64,000 nt of DNA. It comes from a bacterium (GTDB taxonomy: Bacteria; Bacteroidota; Bacteroidia; Bacteroidales; Muribaculaceae). This document shows, in pieces, positions 40,066 through 50,125 of the stretch. Both the position numbers and the translations under genes were made by a program. The notes beneath the pieces were generated by a model. The model was not told where the DNA came from, did not search any database, and saw only the letters and a program-made list of their open reading frames with translations. Positions within the stretch are counted from its first letter, which is position 1, and the number at the start of each line of letters is the position of its first letter. Location of the stretch: the NCBI GenBank assembly GCA_014802625.1, contig JAAVBX010000008.1:1-64000 (forward strand), given 5' to 3'.

Positions 40066-41337
40066 ATGAAGAAGGAGACTATAGTAATAGTAGGTGGCGG
40101 ATTCGCCGGAATTAATTTGGCCAAGAAACTTGACCGGAAACGCTTTGACATCAAAGTGATCGACCGCAACAATTTCCATTCCTTCCCGCCATTGTTCTAC
40201 CAAATAGCATCATCCGCATTGGCTCAGAGCAACATTTCTTTCCCGTTCCGACGCGAGTTCAAACGCGACCGAAACGTCTCTTATCACATGGGCCATGTCA
40301 AGAATATCGACACTGTGGCTAAGACTGTGACCACCTCCTACGAGACTATCCCATACGACCGTCTTGTCATCGCTGCCGGAACGACCAACAATTTCTTTGG
40401 CATGGATAACCTTTATAAGGAAGTCTATTGCATAAAAACCATTGGAGAGGCTGATCATACCCGCGACGAAATTCTTGATCGTCTGGAACGCGGATGCATG
40501 GAGCAGGATCCAGAACGACGCCGTCAGCTGCTCAGTTTCCTCGTCGTCGGCGGAGGTCCCGCCGGCGTGGAGATCGCCGGTGCTCTCGGAGAGATGAAAC
40601 GGGATGTGCTTCCACGCGAATACCCGGAGCTCGACCCCAATGATGTCACGATAACTCTCGTGGAGGGTGCTCCGAAGGTTCTCGGCACCATGTCGGAAAA
40701 AGCCTCCGCAAAGGCCCTGCAGTATCTTAAGGACCTTATGGTGGAGGTGCGCCTGAATACCACCATGAGCGGATACGACAATAAAATCGTAAAATTCGCC
40801 GATGGCCATGAGGAATATTGGGAGACCCTTATATGGACAGCCGGTGTCCGCGGAGAGACGATGCCGGGCCTGCCGGCTGAGTGCGTGGCGCGCAATGGCC
40901 GAATCTATGTCGACGAGTATAACCGCGTCAAAGGACTCGAAGACTCCGTATGCGCCGTAGGTGATATCGCCCAAATGGAGACACCGGAATATCCCAAGGG
41001 TTATCCCATGGTGGCCCAACCGGCTATCCAGCAGGCCCGAAATCTCGCCAAGAATCTGAATAAGGGCGAATTCCAGACCAAATTCAAATATTCCGACCGC
41101 GGCTCCATGGCCACAGTAGGCAGAAACCGCGCTGTCGCCGACCTCCCCGGATTCTCTTTCGCCGGACGTATGGCATGGTGGATATGGATGGTCATTCACC
41201 TCGTCAGCATTCTCGGAATGCGAAATAAGCTGAATGTGTTACTTAACTGGATCTGGAACTATTGCACTTATTCAACTTCTCTTCGACTCCTGCTGCGACC
41301 CACAAAATATCCGATTCGCCGACATTGGAGCGACTGA
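40066..41337 (+). CDS. NAD(P)/FAD-dependent oxidoreductase, NDH-2-like
   Basis: IVIVGGGFAGINLAKKLDRKRFDIKVIDRNNFHSFPPLFYQIASSAL; GDIAQM. An upstream start at 40033 is possible. Confidence 0.88.
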   Translation: MKKETIVIVGGGFAGINLAKKLDRKRFDIKVIDRNNFHSFPPLFYQIASSALAQSNISFPFRREFKRDRNVSYHMGHVKNIDTVAKTVTTSYETIPYDRLVIAAGTTNNFFGMDNLYKEVYCIKTIGEADHTRDEILDRLERGCMEQDPERRRQLLSFLVVGGGPAGVEIAGALGEMKRDVLPREYPELDPNDVTITLVEGAPKVLGTMSEKASAKALQYLKDLMVEVRLNTTMSGYDNKIVKFADGHEEYWETLIWTAGVRGETMPGLPAECVARNGRIYVDEYNRVKGLEDSVCAVGDIAQMETPEYPKGYPMVAQPAIQQARNLAKNLNKGEFQTKFKYSDRGSMATVGRNRAVADLPGFSFAGRMAWWIWMVIHLVSILGMRNKLNVLLNWIWNYCTYSTSLRLLLRPTKYPIRRHWSD

Positions 41338-41363
41338 TCTATAGATTCATAAAAAACTACTCT

Positions 41364-42269
41364 ATGAAAATACGCAACACCGCATATCCCATCCTGACAA
41401 CAGCCCTCCTCTTTCTGGGGGGCTGTTCGGGCTTGAATATAAACCTGCCGTTTATCAACGGATCAAAGGATAAATCGGATTTAAGCCGGAACGATACTCC
41501 TGCTCAGCTTCCGACAGACCGTGAGCATCTTCGACATCCCGGACACAACGAGAAAGGCTTCTCGATTGCGGATCTTGAAGAGGGAGTCGTCACCGGCGAC
41601 TGGACAATTGAAGAGGTCAACGGATCACCCACCGTAGGAGAAACCACACCGTTCATGAAATTTGTCCCCTCCGAAAAACGTATCTACGGCAACAACGGTT
41701 GTAACACCATCAACGCCTCATACCAATACAATCAGGAGGAGAAGACTCTTTCATTCTCCAACGTAGCCACGACAATGCGCCTGTGTGCCGCACCCGGTCT
41801 GACCGACCTCGACATCAACGCAGCTCTCGCAAACACCACCAATTATTCGTGGGATCATCACGATGACGAGTATTATCTCTATTTCCGTGATGAAAATGGT
41901 GTCGTATTGATGCGCCTGATGCATCAGAATTTTGATTTTCTCAACGGCACATGGCAAGTTGTCGCAATTGAGGAGGAACCCGTCAACAATCCGGAAATGC
42001 GACTTGTCATCGATGTCGACGGAGGAAAAATACATGGCAACACCGGTTGCAATATCCTTAACGGCACTATGGATATTGACATGGAGACCGCCAACACACT
42101 CTCTTTCCAAGATATAATCACCACGCAAATGGAGTGTCCCGATGCCACCGAACAGACACGTATGATTGTAGCCCTTGAGGATGCCGCACACGCAAAACCT
42201 ATTGATGCCGACCGCGTGCTCCTTCTTAATCTTCTCCGGAAACCTGTGCTCACTCTTAAACGTATATAA
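41364..42269 (+). CDS. Lipoprotein with two META (HslJ-like) domains
   Basis: Lipobox LFLGGC; GDWTIEEVNG...NNGCNTINASY and NGTWQVVAIEE...GNTGCNILNGTM. Confidence 0.85.
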   Translation: MKIRNTAYPILTTALLFLGGCSGLNINLPFINGSKDKSDLSRNDTPAQLPTDREHLRHPGHNEKGFSIADLEEGVVTGDWTIEEVNGSPTVGETTPFMKFVPSEKRIYGNNGCNTINASYQYNQEEKTLSFSNVATTMRLCAAPGLTDLDINAALANTTNYSWDHHDDEYYLYFRDENGVVLMRLMHQNFDFLNGTWQVVAIEEEPVNNPEMRLVIDVDGGKIHGNTGCNILNGTMDIDMETANTLSFQDIITTQMECPDATEQTRMIVALEDAAHAKPIDADRVLLLNLLRKPVLTLKRI

Positions 42270-42270
42270 T

Positions 42271-42708
42271 ATGAATGAAGTAAGAGTCGACAAATGGCTT
42301 TGGGCCATGCGTGTATTCAAAACCCGCTCCATGGCTACCGATGCTGTCAAAAAGGGACGCGTATCAATGGCGGGAACTGCTGTCAAACCCTCGCGCGGAG
42401 TGAAAGTAGGAGATGTCATAGAAGTACGCAAACCGCCCATCACATATACATTCCGCGTAAAAGCACTGTCGCAGAACCGTCTCGGCGCTCGTCTTGTACC
42501 GGATTATCTTGAGAATCTTACCCCTCAGAGTCAGTATGATATCCTGGAAATGAGCCGTATTTCAGGTTTCGTCGACCGACGCAAAGGGCTCGGACGTCCC
42601 ACAAAACGTGAAGGACGAGATCTGGCGGCATTCCGCGAATCGACCTACGCCGATGATTTCTTCTTGGATTGGGAGGATGACGACGACATGGACGAAACGG
42701 ATGATTAG
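42271..42708 (+). CDS. S4-domain RNA-binding protein (HslR-like)
   Basis: MNEVRVDKWLWAMRVFKTRSMATDAVKKGRVSMAGTAVKPSRGVKVGDVIEV. Confidence 0.9.
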   Translation: MNEVRVDKWLWAMRVFKTRSMATDAVKKGRVSMAGTAVKPSRGVKVGDVIEVRKPPITYTFRVKALSQNRLGARLVPDYLENLTPQSQYDILEMSRISGFVDRRKGLGRPTKREGRDLAAFRESTYADDFFLDWEDDDDMDETDD

Positions 42709-42785
42709 AACAGATTTTTGATGATTTGTTTCTATTTTCAGTTTTTTTAGTTAACTTTGCAACTCAAAACCAAAACCGCTAATTA

Positions 42786-43916
42786 ATGCGATTCGCAGAG
42801 ATAATAGGAAATGATGATACAATAGCAGACTTGCGTGCTATGGTGGATTCTGACAAGATTCCACACGCTATGCTCATTTCCGGCCCCTCCGGGCTCGGAA
42901 AGATGATGGCGGCAAGAGCTTTCATCAGCTATCTCAACTGCGAAAATCGTATTGACGGGGATTCTTGTGGTGTTTGCCCGGCTTGCCGTCGAATCGACGC
43001 CGGAAATAATCCGGATATACATTATGTCTATCCTGTAATTAAGAAAACTGCCGGTAAACCGGCCTTCTCCACTGACTTTATCGACCAATGGAAGCTCTTC
43101 ATTAAGGATTCGCCATACATGGATACTACCAAGTGGCCGGTAATGATTGAAGCAGGCACCAAACGCCCGGTCATATATGTTGATGAAGCCGACGCTATCT
43201 CAGCCAAGGCCGCCCTATCTACATATGCCGACCGTTATAAAGTGTTCGTGATATGGCTGCCGGAACGTATGAATCCGGAAGCATCCAACAAGCTTCTCAA
43301 ACTTATAGAGGAGCCTTACGACGACACCCTCTTTATCTTCGTCAGCAATAATCCCGAACTCCTTTTGCCCACGGTGGCCTCCAGACTACGTTCACTCAGA
43401 ATGAATCCGCAACCGGAGAATACAATCGTCTCCGCTTTGCTGAAGGTAGGTGTCAGCGAGTCCTCGGCCCGACAGGCCGCCCGGATGGCGGAAGGTATTC
43501 CCGGAAAAGCATTTGAATCCCTTTCCGGAAACGGAGAATCCGCTGAATTCCATCGATACTTCATGGATTGTATGCGCAATGCATATGCTCGTAAGATCGA
43601 TGAGCTGAAGAAGACTGCCGAAACTCTTTCAGCCTTCAGTCGTGAGAAGGCAATCCGCTTCCTCGAATATCTCGCGCGTATGACACGTGAGAATTTTATC
43701 GCCAATCTCTCCATCTCCCCTCTCAACAACATGACTCCTGACGAAGAATCATTTTCGACCCGTTTCGCTCCCTTCATACATAGCGGTAATGTCGAGAAAA
43801 TCGTCGCTGAGACCGAAACGGCGAAGCGTGATATCTCGCGTAATGCCAACGCGAAACTGGTATGGTTTGATTTTCTTCTGCGTCTCATGTTGCACCTCCG
43901 CTCTCCTAAAAATTAA
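42786..43916 (+). CDS. holB: DNA polymerase III subunit delta'-like
   Basis: IPHAMLISGPSGLGKMMAARAF; CGVCPACRRIDAGNNPDIHYVYP; KLLKLIEEP. Confidence 0.85.
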   Translation: MRFAEIIGNDDTIADLRAMVDSDKIPHAMLISGPSGLGKMMAARAFISYLNCENRIDGDSCGVCPACRRIDAGNNPDIHYVYPVIKKTAGKPAFSTDFIDQWKLFIKDSPYMDTTKWPVMIEAGTKRPVIYVDEADAISAKAALSTYADRYKVFVIWLPERMNPEASNKLLKLIEEPYDDTLFIFVSNNPELLLPTVASRLRSLRMNPQPENTIVSALLKVGVSESSARQAARMAEGIPGKAFESLSGNGESAEFHRYFMDCMRNAYARKIDELKKTAETLSAFSREKAIRFLEYLARMTRENFIANLSISPLNNMTPDEESFSTRFAPFIHSGNVEKIVAETETAKRDISRNANAKLVWFDFLLRLMLHLRSPKN

Positions 43917-44001
43917 TTATAGAATGTAGAAATAAATTGGTGACCATACTTCTTATCCTGGTGACCGATTAATAATTAACTCGCATCATTATATTCACTC
44001 T

Positions 44002-44910
44002 ATGAAACCGACATTGTTTATCCTCGCGGCTGGTATGGGAAGCCGCTATGGCGGTCTCAAACAGCTCGATGCCCTCGGCCCGGGTGGTGAGACCATCATG
44101 GACTACAGCGTCTATGACGCTCTGCGCGCCGGCTTCGGCAAAATTGTTTTCGTCATTCGTCATGATTTCGAAGATGAATTCCGTAAGAAGGTCATTGCCA
44201 AATATCAGGGCCATATAGATGTCGATGTAGTTTTTCAGGATATCAATGCCCTGCCTGAAGGCTACACACCCGATCCCGAACGTTCGAAACCATGGGGCAC
44301 AAACCACGCCGTCCTCATGGGTAAGGGGGTCATAAATGAGCCTTTCGGTGTTATCAACGCCGATGATTATTACGGTCCGGAAAGCTTTCAGGTGCTCGCC
44401 GACTTCCTCCGCAGTGTCGAGGGCAAGAAGGGTGAATATTGTATGGTGGGCTTCAACATCGAAAACACCCTCTCCGAAAACGGTGGCGTAAGCCGAGGGC
44501 TCTGTCAGGTATCGGCCGATGGATTCCTCACCGGAGTCAACGAATGTCACGGCATCTGCCGTAACGAGGAAGGCAAGCTAATTCAGACTCTTCCTGATGG
44601 TTCTATAGCTCCTTTCCCGGAAGGCGCGAGCGTATCAATGAATATGTGGGGCTTTACTCCCGACTATTTCGATTACTCGGAGCGTGAGTTCATCAAATTC
44701 CTCGATGAACATGGGAAGGAACTGAAGTCGGAATTCTACATCCCGACTGTCGTCAACACCCTGATCCATTCCGGAGAATGCACCCTCGCGGTGAAGCCCA
44801 CCCCCTCCAAATGGTTCGGAGTTACTTTCGCCGCCGATCGTCCTGCCACGGTCGCGCAGTTCCGTCATCTCGTCGATGAAGGTATATATCCGGAGAAACT
44901 CTTCTCCTGA
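44002..44910 (+). CDS. Sugar-phosphate nucleotidyltransferase family protein
   Basis: LFILAAGMGSRYGGLKQLDALGPGGETIMDYSVYDA. Confidence 0.85.
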   Translation: MKPTLFILAAGMGSRYGGLKQLDALGPGGETIMDYSVYDALRAGFGKIVFVIRHDFEDEFRKKVIAKYQGHIDVDVVFQDINALPEGYTPDPERSKPWGTNHAVLMGKGVINEPFGVINADDYYGPESFQVLADFLRSVEGKKGEYCMVGFNIENTLSENGGVSRGLCQVSADGFLTGVNECHGICRNEEGKLIQTLPDGSIAPFPEGASVSMNMWGFTPDYFDYSEREFIKFLDEHGKELKSEFYIPTVVNTLIHSGECTLAVKPTPSKWFGVTFAADRPATVAQFRHLVDEGIYPEKLFS

Positions 44911-44933
44911 TTCACTCCTTTGAAATGAATATC

Positions 44934-44966
44934 CTCCCGGGAGTTAAGGAAAAAGCTCCCGGGTGA
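44934..44966. terminator. Hairpin downstream of the nucleotidyltransferase
   Basis: cccgggag...ctcccggg. Confidence 0.5.
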
Positions 44967-45033
44967 GTTCTTTCATATTTTCCACTATTATCCACTATTA
45001 ATTAATCCATTATTATTCTATTTAAATTCCAAC

Positions 45034-46794
45034 ATGATGAAACGCTACTTGCTACCGGCGACACCGCTCGCCGCAATGTTGCTGCTCACCGGCTGTATGG
45101 ACGACAATTATGACCTCTCCAACATCGACACCACAACTGAGGTGAAGGTCAATGGTCTTACAATCCCGGTTAATCTTAAGGAAGTCGAACTCGACGCCCT
45201 GATCGACATCAAGGAGGGCGACGATATCCAGGTTGAGGATGGTATCTACGTTTACTCCACCAAAAGCGACAAGCCTTTTGGATCTGATGCCATCACAATC
45301 AACCCCTTCAATGTTGAGACCTCAGCCATCAACCCCACTTTCGTAACCGTAAAGCTTGCCTCCTCCACCGCTGCTTCCGCACGCCGCGCAGCAGCCAACG
45401 CTATCGCCTATAACGTCGAGAGAATGGAGACTCCCTTTGACTTCGAGGTCAAGGATATCGATGAGGCTGTGAAGAAAATCACCAAGCTCGGCACCCCCGC
45501 CAACAAGAAACTCACCTTCAAGCTCCGCCTCATCTTCCCGGCTGCGATTACCTCAAATTGCTCTTCTATCCACATCGATGAACTTAACATCCGCTTCCCG
45601 GAAGGTCTCAACGGCCAGTCGACCCTCGGCACTTTCGCCAACGACGTGGTTACCATCCGAGATTACGAAGTGACCGGAGGTGTCCTTGCCTTTGACGTGA
45701 CTTCCGATCAGCTCGCCATGGATGAGACCATCAACGGCGGTCAGTTTAAATATTCCGAGAACATCACTGTTGAGAGCGGCCGCCTCTCCCTTACTCCCAA
45801 CGGAGCCTCTCTTGACAATGAGTTCACTCTCGAGACTGACTATGTGCTTGCTCCATTCGAGGTGACTAAATTCAGTGGCGCGATCGACAAACCCATCGAA
45901 AATCTCGCCATCGATCCCATAAGCCTTGAGAATCTTCCTGATTTCCTTACGCAGGCCGGCACAAATCTTATTCTCTCCAATCCGCAGCTTTATCTTGAGC
46001 TTACCAACCCCGTGTCGGAGTACAGTATGAAAGCTCATACCGGTATGGCATTTACACAGGTTCGTAACGGCCGTCCCTCGAATGAGAATATCGTACTCCC
46101 CGGCGGTCTCACGATCTCCGACAATCTCCCTGCCGGTGCGGTTTATAAATTTGCCCTTTCACCTGAGGGCACTTCGCTCACTCCCATCGCAGGCTACGAG
46201 AATGCCGAAAAGCTCCCTTATCCCGGTCTCCGCGACGTGCTCTCCGGCAACGGTCTGCCCCAGTCGCTCAACGTAACTTTCGATGCTCCCCATGTATATG
46301 GCGACAATGTGGCCGACTTCCCTCTCGACGGAAACATTGACGGCATCTCCGGTAACTATATCTTCCGCGCTCCCCTCGCTCTTGAACCCGGTACCGAAAT
46401 CTATAAGAGCGGCACTGAGGATGATTGGAGCTCCGAGGATCTTGACCGCCTCTATGTGACCGAGGTCGTGCTCAACGCCTCTGTAACTTCCGAAGTTCCC
46501 CTCGGCGTGAAACTCGGCGCACAGATTATCAACACAGCCGGTCAGAAAGTCGGTAAAGTAGTTGAGGAGGCATACGTGCCTGCAAGCTGCACAGATGAGC
46601 AGATCGAGATCAAGATCGTGGCCGAGTCAGGCGATGAGATCAATAATATCGACGGTATCTCTTATAACGCTATCTGCATCGTTACCAATGACGATAAGGA
46701 GGCCGGTAAAGCCCTTGCTCCGAACCAGTCAATCACTCTCAAGAATGTACGTGCCACAGTGACCGGCCGCTACCTCTATGAGGACGACAAATGA
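45034..46794 (+). CDS. Large lipoprotein of unknown function
   Basis: Lipobox MLLLTGC, then MDDNYDLSNIDTTTEVKVNGLTIPVNLKEVELDALIDI; 586 aa. Confidence 0.7.
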   Translation: MMKRYLLPATPLAAMLLLTGCMDDNYDLSNIDTTTEVKVNGLTIPVNLKEVELDALIDIKEGDDIQVEDGIYVYSTKSDKPFGSDAITINPFNVETSAINPTFVTVKLASSTAASARRAAANAIAYNVERMETPFDFEVKDIDEAVKKITKLGTPANKKLTFKLRLIFPAAITSNCSSIHIDELNIRFPEGLNGQSTLGTFANDVVTIRDYEVTGGVLAFDVTSDQLAMDETINGGQFKYSENITVESGRLSLTPNGASLDNEFTLETDYVLAPFEVTKFSGAIDKPIENLAIDPISLENLPDFLTQAGTNLILSNPQLYLELTNPVSEYSMKAHTGMAFTQVRNGRPSNENIVLPGGLTISDNLPAGAVYKFALSPEGTSLTPIAGYENAEKLPYPGLRDVLSGNGLPQSLNVTFDAPHVYGDNVADFPLDGNIDGISGNYIFRAPLALEPGTEIYKSGTEDDWSSEDLDRLYVTEVVLNASVTSEVPLGVKLGAQIINTAGQKVGKVVEEAYVPASCTDEQIEIKIVAESGDEINNIDGISYNAICIVTNDDKEAGKALAPNQSITLKNVRATVTGRYLYEDDK

Positions 46795-46842
46795 TCAATA
46801 AGTGTTATCCGAAACTGAACCAACCCTAATCGAAACACCAAA

Positions 46843-48225
46843 ATGAAATCTACATATAAATTTCTTCTTGCCTCTACCCTCATGGGAGCCTCTACTGTCG
46901 GCGCTATGGCTCAGGCATCCTACTCGGGCTATTTCCTCGAGAACTACACCCATCGTTACGAGCTCAACCCGGCTCTCGTAGATATGTCGGGTCGCAAGAT
47001 GTTCGTGGCAATGCCTGCTCTCGGCAATCTGAATGTAGGATTCCAGGGTAATCTCCACCTTACTGATGTGCTGTACAACCGCAACGGCCAGACCGTACTC
47101 TTCACCAACCCCAACGTTTCGGCAGCCGAGGCGCTCAAACATATCGGCAACCGTGAGAAGGTAGGTGTGAACGTCGAGATGGACATCCTCGCAGTTGGCT
47201 TCGAAGCTCTCGGCGGTAAGAATGTCGTGACTATCGGTGCTGTAGCCGACGCCAATGTTATGGTGCCCGGCTCTATGTTCCGCTTCGCCAAGGAAGGGGT
47301 TACCAATCAGACCTATGATCTTTCCAATGTACGCGCTCTTGCTGAAGGATATGCAAAATTGCAACTCAACCATCAGCGTGATCTCGGCCAGTATCTCCCG
47401 GGCCTCAAGGCCGGTGCAGCCTTCAAGATGCTTTTCGGCATCGGAAGCATGGACGCCAACCTGAAAGACACTTATCTCTCCCTGCAGGAGGATGCATGGC
47501 GTGTCCAGACCAACGGTACCGTCCGCGTCAACATGGGCAACATGTACTATAAGACCAAGTATAGCGATGTCACCGATCGCAACTATGTCGACGGCATCGA
47601 ACTCGACGGTGCCGGCGTGAAGGGCTTCGGTATCGGCTTTGATCTCGGTGCGACTTACGACTGGCAGGACTTCCAGTTCTCTCTCGCGCTCCTTGATCTC
47701 GGCTTTATCTCATGGAGCGGTACTCAGACTGCTACCACCAACGGCACTCGTTATGTCAATACCAATGACTATACTTTCGGTGTGACCGATGAGCAGTACA
47801 AGGATACTTGGAACGATGAGCTCAAACCCGCCCTCTATAATCTCTATCAGCTTCAGGATATGGGTGAGACCGGCGCACGTACACGTTCTCTTCGCACGAC
47901 CCTCAACTGGGGTGTGCAGTACGAACTCCCCTATTACCGCCGTCTCCACTTCGGCCTCGTGAACTCCACACGTTTCAACGGTCCGTTCACGGCTACAGAC
48001 TTCCGATTCTCGGCCAACGTCCGTCCCGTAGACTGCTTCTCAGCTTCCGCCAACTTCACCGCCGGAACTTATGGCGTAGGCTTCGGATGGCTTGCAAATG
48101 TTAACGTCAAAGGTTTCAATTTCTTTATCGGTATGGACCGCACCATCGGTAAGCTCGCGAAGCAGGGTGTGCCCCTCAGCAGCAACGGGTCCGTCAATAT
48201 CGGCATGAACTTCCCCTTCATGTAA
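46843..48225 (+). CDS. DUF5723-like outer-membrane beta-barrel protein
   Basis: Signal peptide ending AMAQ; SYSGYFLENYTHRYELNPALVDMSGRKMFVAMPALGNLNVGFQGNL; aromatic/alternating C-terminus. Confidence 0.7.
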   Translation: MKSTYKFLLASTLMGASTVGAMAQASYSGYFLENYTHRYELNPALVDMSGRKMFVAMPALGNLNVGFQGNLHLTDVLYNRNGQTVLFTNPNVSAAEALKHIGNREKVGVNVEMDILAVGFEALGGKNVVTIGAVADANVMVPGSMFRFAKEGVTNQTYDLSNVRALAEGYAKLQLNHQRDLGQYLPGLKAGAAFKMLFGIGSMDANLKDTYLSLQEDAWRVQTNGTVRVNMGNMYYKTKYSDVTDRNYVDGIELDGAGVKGFGIGFDLGATYDWQDFQFSLALLDLGFISWSGTQTATTNGTRYVNTNDYTFGVTDEQYKDTWNDELKPALYNLYQLQDMGETGARTRSLRTTLNWGVQYELPYYRRLHFGLVNSTRFNGPFTATDFRFSANVRPVDCFSASANFTAGTYGVGFGWLANVNVKGFNFFIGMDRTIGKLAKQGVPLSSNGSVNIGMNFPFM

Positions 48226-48249
48226 TTCTCTGATTCCTTGAAATAAATC

Positions 48250-48276
48250 GAGGGGCACCTTTATCAGGTGCCCCTC
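48250..48276. terminator. Bidirectional terminator hairpin between the beta-barrel gene and ffh
   Basis: gaggggcacct-ttatc-aggtgcccctc then ttatttttt. Confidence 0.85.
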
Positions 48277-48339
48277 TTATTTTTTCGGCTCACGCCGTTT
48301 CTGTCAGATGAGATTCTATAATATATACGATGTCACGCA

Positions 48340-49695
48340 TCAGCGTCCCATTCCGGGTTTCCCCATCTTGCGCATCTGCTGTGTCATGGCCATCATCTTC
48401 TTCGGATTCATCTTCGATGCCATATGCATCATCTTGCGTGTCTCCTGGAACTGTTTAAGAAGTTTATTGACCTCCTGCAACGATGTGCCGCTACCCTTGG
48501 CAATACGCATTCGTCTCGATTGATTGATCACATCGGGATTCTGACGCTCATATGGGGTCATGGAGCCGATAATTGCCTCGATGCTCTTGAATGCGTCATC
48601 CGGAATATCTATATCCTTGATAGCTTTGCCTATACCGGGAATCATGGAAGCGATATCCTTCAGATTACCCATCTTCTTGATCTGGCTGATCTGCTTCTGG
48701 AAATCCTCGAAATCAAATTTATTGCGACGTATCTTTTCCTGTAGCTTCTCAGCCTCTTTCTCATCATATATATTCTGCGCTCTACGGGCCAGCTCGACGA
48801 TATCACCCATTCCGAGGATACGGTCGGCCATGCCCTCCGGATTGAACTCCTGAATATCCTCCAGCTTCTCACCCGAACCGATGAACTTAATCGGCTTGTC
48901 GACTACCGTGCGAATTGAAAGCGCCGCGCCACCTCGTGTGTCACCATCAAGTTTCGTAAGGATAACTCCATCGAAATCAAGTCTGTCATTGAATGCTTTT
49001 GCGGTATTGACAGCATCCTGACCCGTCATCGAGTCAACCACGAAAAGAATCTCCTGCGGATTGACTGCCTTTTTGATATTGGCGATCTCGGTCATCATCT
49101 GCTCATCGACAGCCAGACGGCCGGCGGTATCGATAATCACGAGGTCATGGCCGTTGGCCTTGGCATATGCGATCGCATGGCGGGCGATCTCCACAGGATC
49201 CTTACTATCCTCCTCCGCATAAACAGGCACATTTATACTTCCGGCAAGAACCTTCAGCTGCTCTATGGCCGCCGGACGATAGACGTCGCCTGCAACGAGA
49301 AGTGGCTTTTTATTCTTCGTGGTCGAGAGGTATTTCGCGAGTTTCCCGGAGAATGTAGTCTTACCCGAACCCTGAAGACCCGACATCAGAATCACGGCCG
49401 GACGCCCGTCCAGATTCACGGGTGCCTGCTTTGCTCCCATCAGAGCGGCAAGCTCGTCGTGGACGATCTTTACCATCAGCTCCTTCGGCTTCAAGGCGTT
49501 GATCACATTCTGGCCCATCGCCTTCTTCTTCACTGTATCAGTGAAAGTCTTGGCCACCTTATAGTTCACGTCGGCCTCCATAAGGGCGCGGCGAACATCT
49601 TTTAAGGTTTCCGCCACATTAATCTCCGTGATGCGGCCTTCACCTTTCAGTATCTTGAACGAGCGTTCAAGTCTGTCCGATAGATTTTCAAACAT
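48340..49695 (-). CDS. ffh: Signal recognition particle protein Ffh
   Basis: MSGLQGSGKTTFSGKLAKYL; IIDTAGRLAVDEQMM; methionine-rich C-terminus. Confidence 0.95.
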   Translation of the reverse strand: MFENLSDRLERSFKILKGEGRITEINVAETLKDVRRALMEADVNYKVAKTFTDTVKKKAMGQNVINALKPKELMVKIVHDELAALMGAKQAPVNLDGRPAVILMSGLQGSGKTTFSGKLAKYLSTTKNKKPLLVAGDVYRPAAIEQLKVLAGSINVPVYAEEDSKDPVEIARHAIAYAKANGHDLVIIDTAGRLAVDEQMMTEIANIKKAVNPQEILFVVDSMTGQDAVNTAKAFNDRLDFDGVILTKLDGDTRGGAALSIRTVVDKPIKFIGSGEKLEDIQEFNPEGMADRILGMGDIVELARRAQNIYDEKEAEKLQEKIRRNKFDFEDFQKQISQIKKMGNLKDIASMIPGIGKAIKDIDIPDDAFKSIEAIIGSMTPYERQNPDVINQSRRMRIAKGSGTSLQEVNKLLKQFQETRKMMHMASKMNPKKMMAMTQQMRKMGKPGMGR

Positions 49696-49745
49696 ATGTA
49701 TGGTCTGTCTTTATTTACTGTTATCTCTGCCCCGGGGGCATCTCA

Positions 49746-50096
49746 TCATTGAAGACGATTGGTAGCGGTATCGGGGAAGATTACCGTAGGTTTAAACGTG
49801 CGCGCCTCCTCGGGAGTAAGCTGCACATAACTCATGATAATCACGATATCTCCGGGTTGCGCCTTGCGGGCCGCCGCCCCGTTCAGGCATATCACACCGC
49901 TGCCCGCCGGGCCGGCTATCACATACGTGTCAAGCCGTTCCCCGTTATTGTTATTTACGATGAAAACCCTCTGCCCCGGAATTATTCCGGCGGCATCGAG
50001 CAGGTCGGAGTCGATTGTTATGCTGCCGATGTAGTTAAGATTCGCCTCGGTCACTGTGACACGGTGAATCTTGGATTGCATCATTTCTATAAGCAT
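49746..50096 (-). CDS. panD: Aspartate 1-decarboxylase
   Basis: [49 protein letters not shown]. Confidence 0.94.
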   Translation of the reverse strand: MLIEMMQSKIHRVTVTEANLNYIGSITIDSDLLDAAGIIPGQRVFIVNNNNGERLDTYVIAGPAGSGVICLNGAAARKAQPGDIVIIMSYVQLTPEEARTFKPTVIFPDTATNRLQ

Positions 50097-50125
50097 CGTT
50101 CCGTAAAAAATTTAAAACTGTAGGA

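Noticed and set aside
40210-41199. 329-aa minus-strand ORF antisense to the NDH-2-like gene
   Set aside because: Shadow ORF within a confident oxidoreductase; no recognisable domain.
45408-46038. Minus-strand ORFs inside the large lipoprotein gene
   Set aside because: Antisense shadows caused by strong codon bias; the plus-strand ORF is intact with a lipobox.
49715-49745. Small tgccccgggggca palindrome between ffh and panD
   Set aside because: Short and GC-rich; probably a weak hairpin between co-directional genes with no further support.
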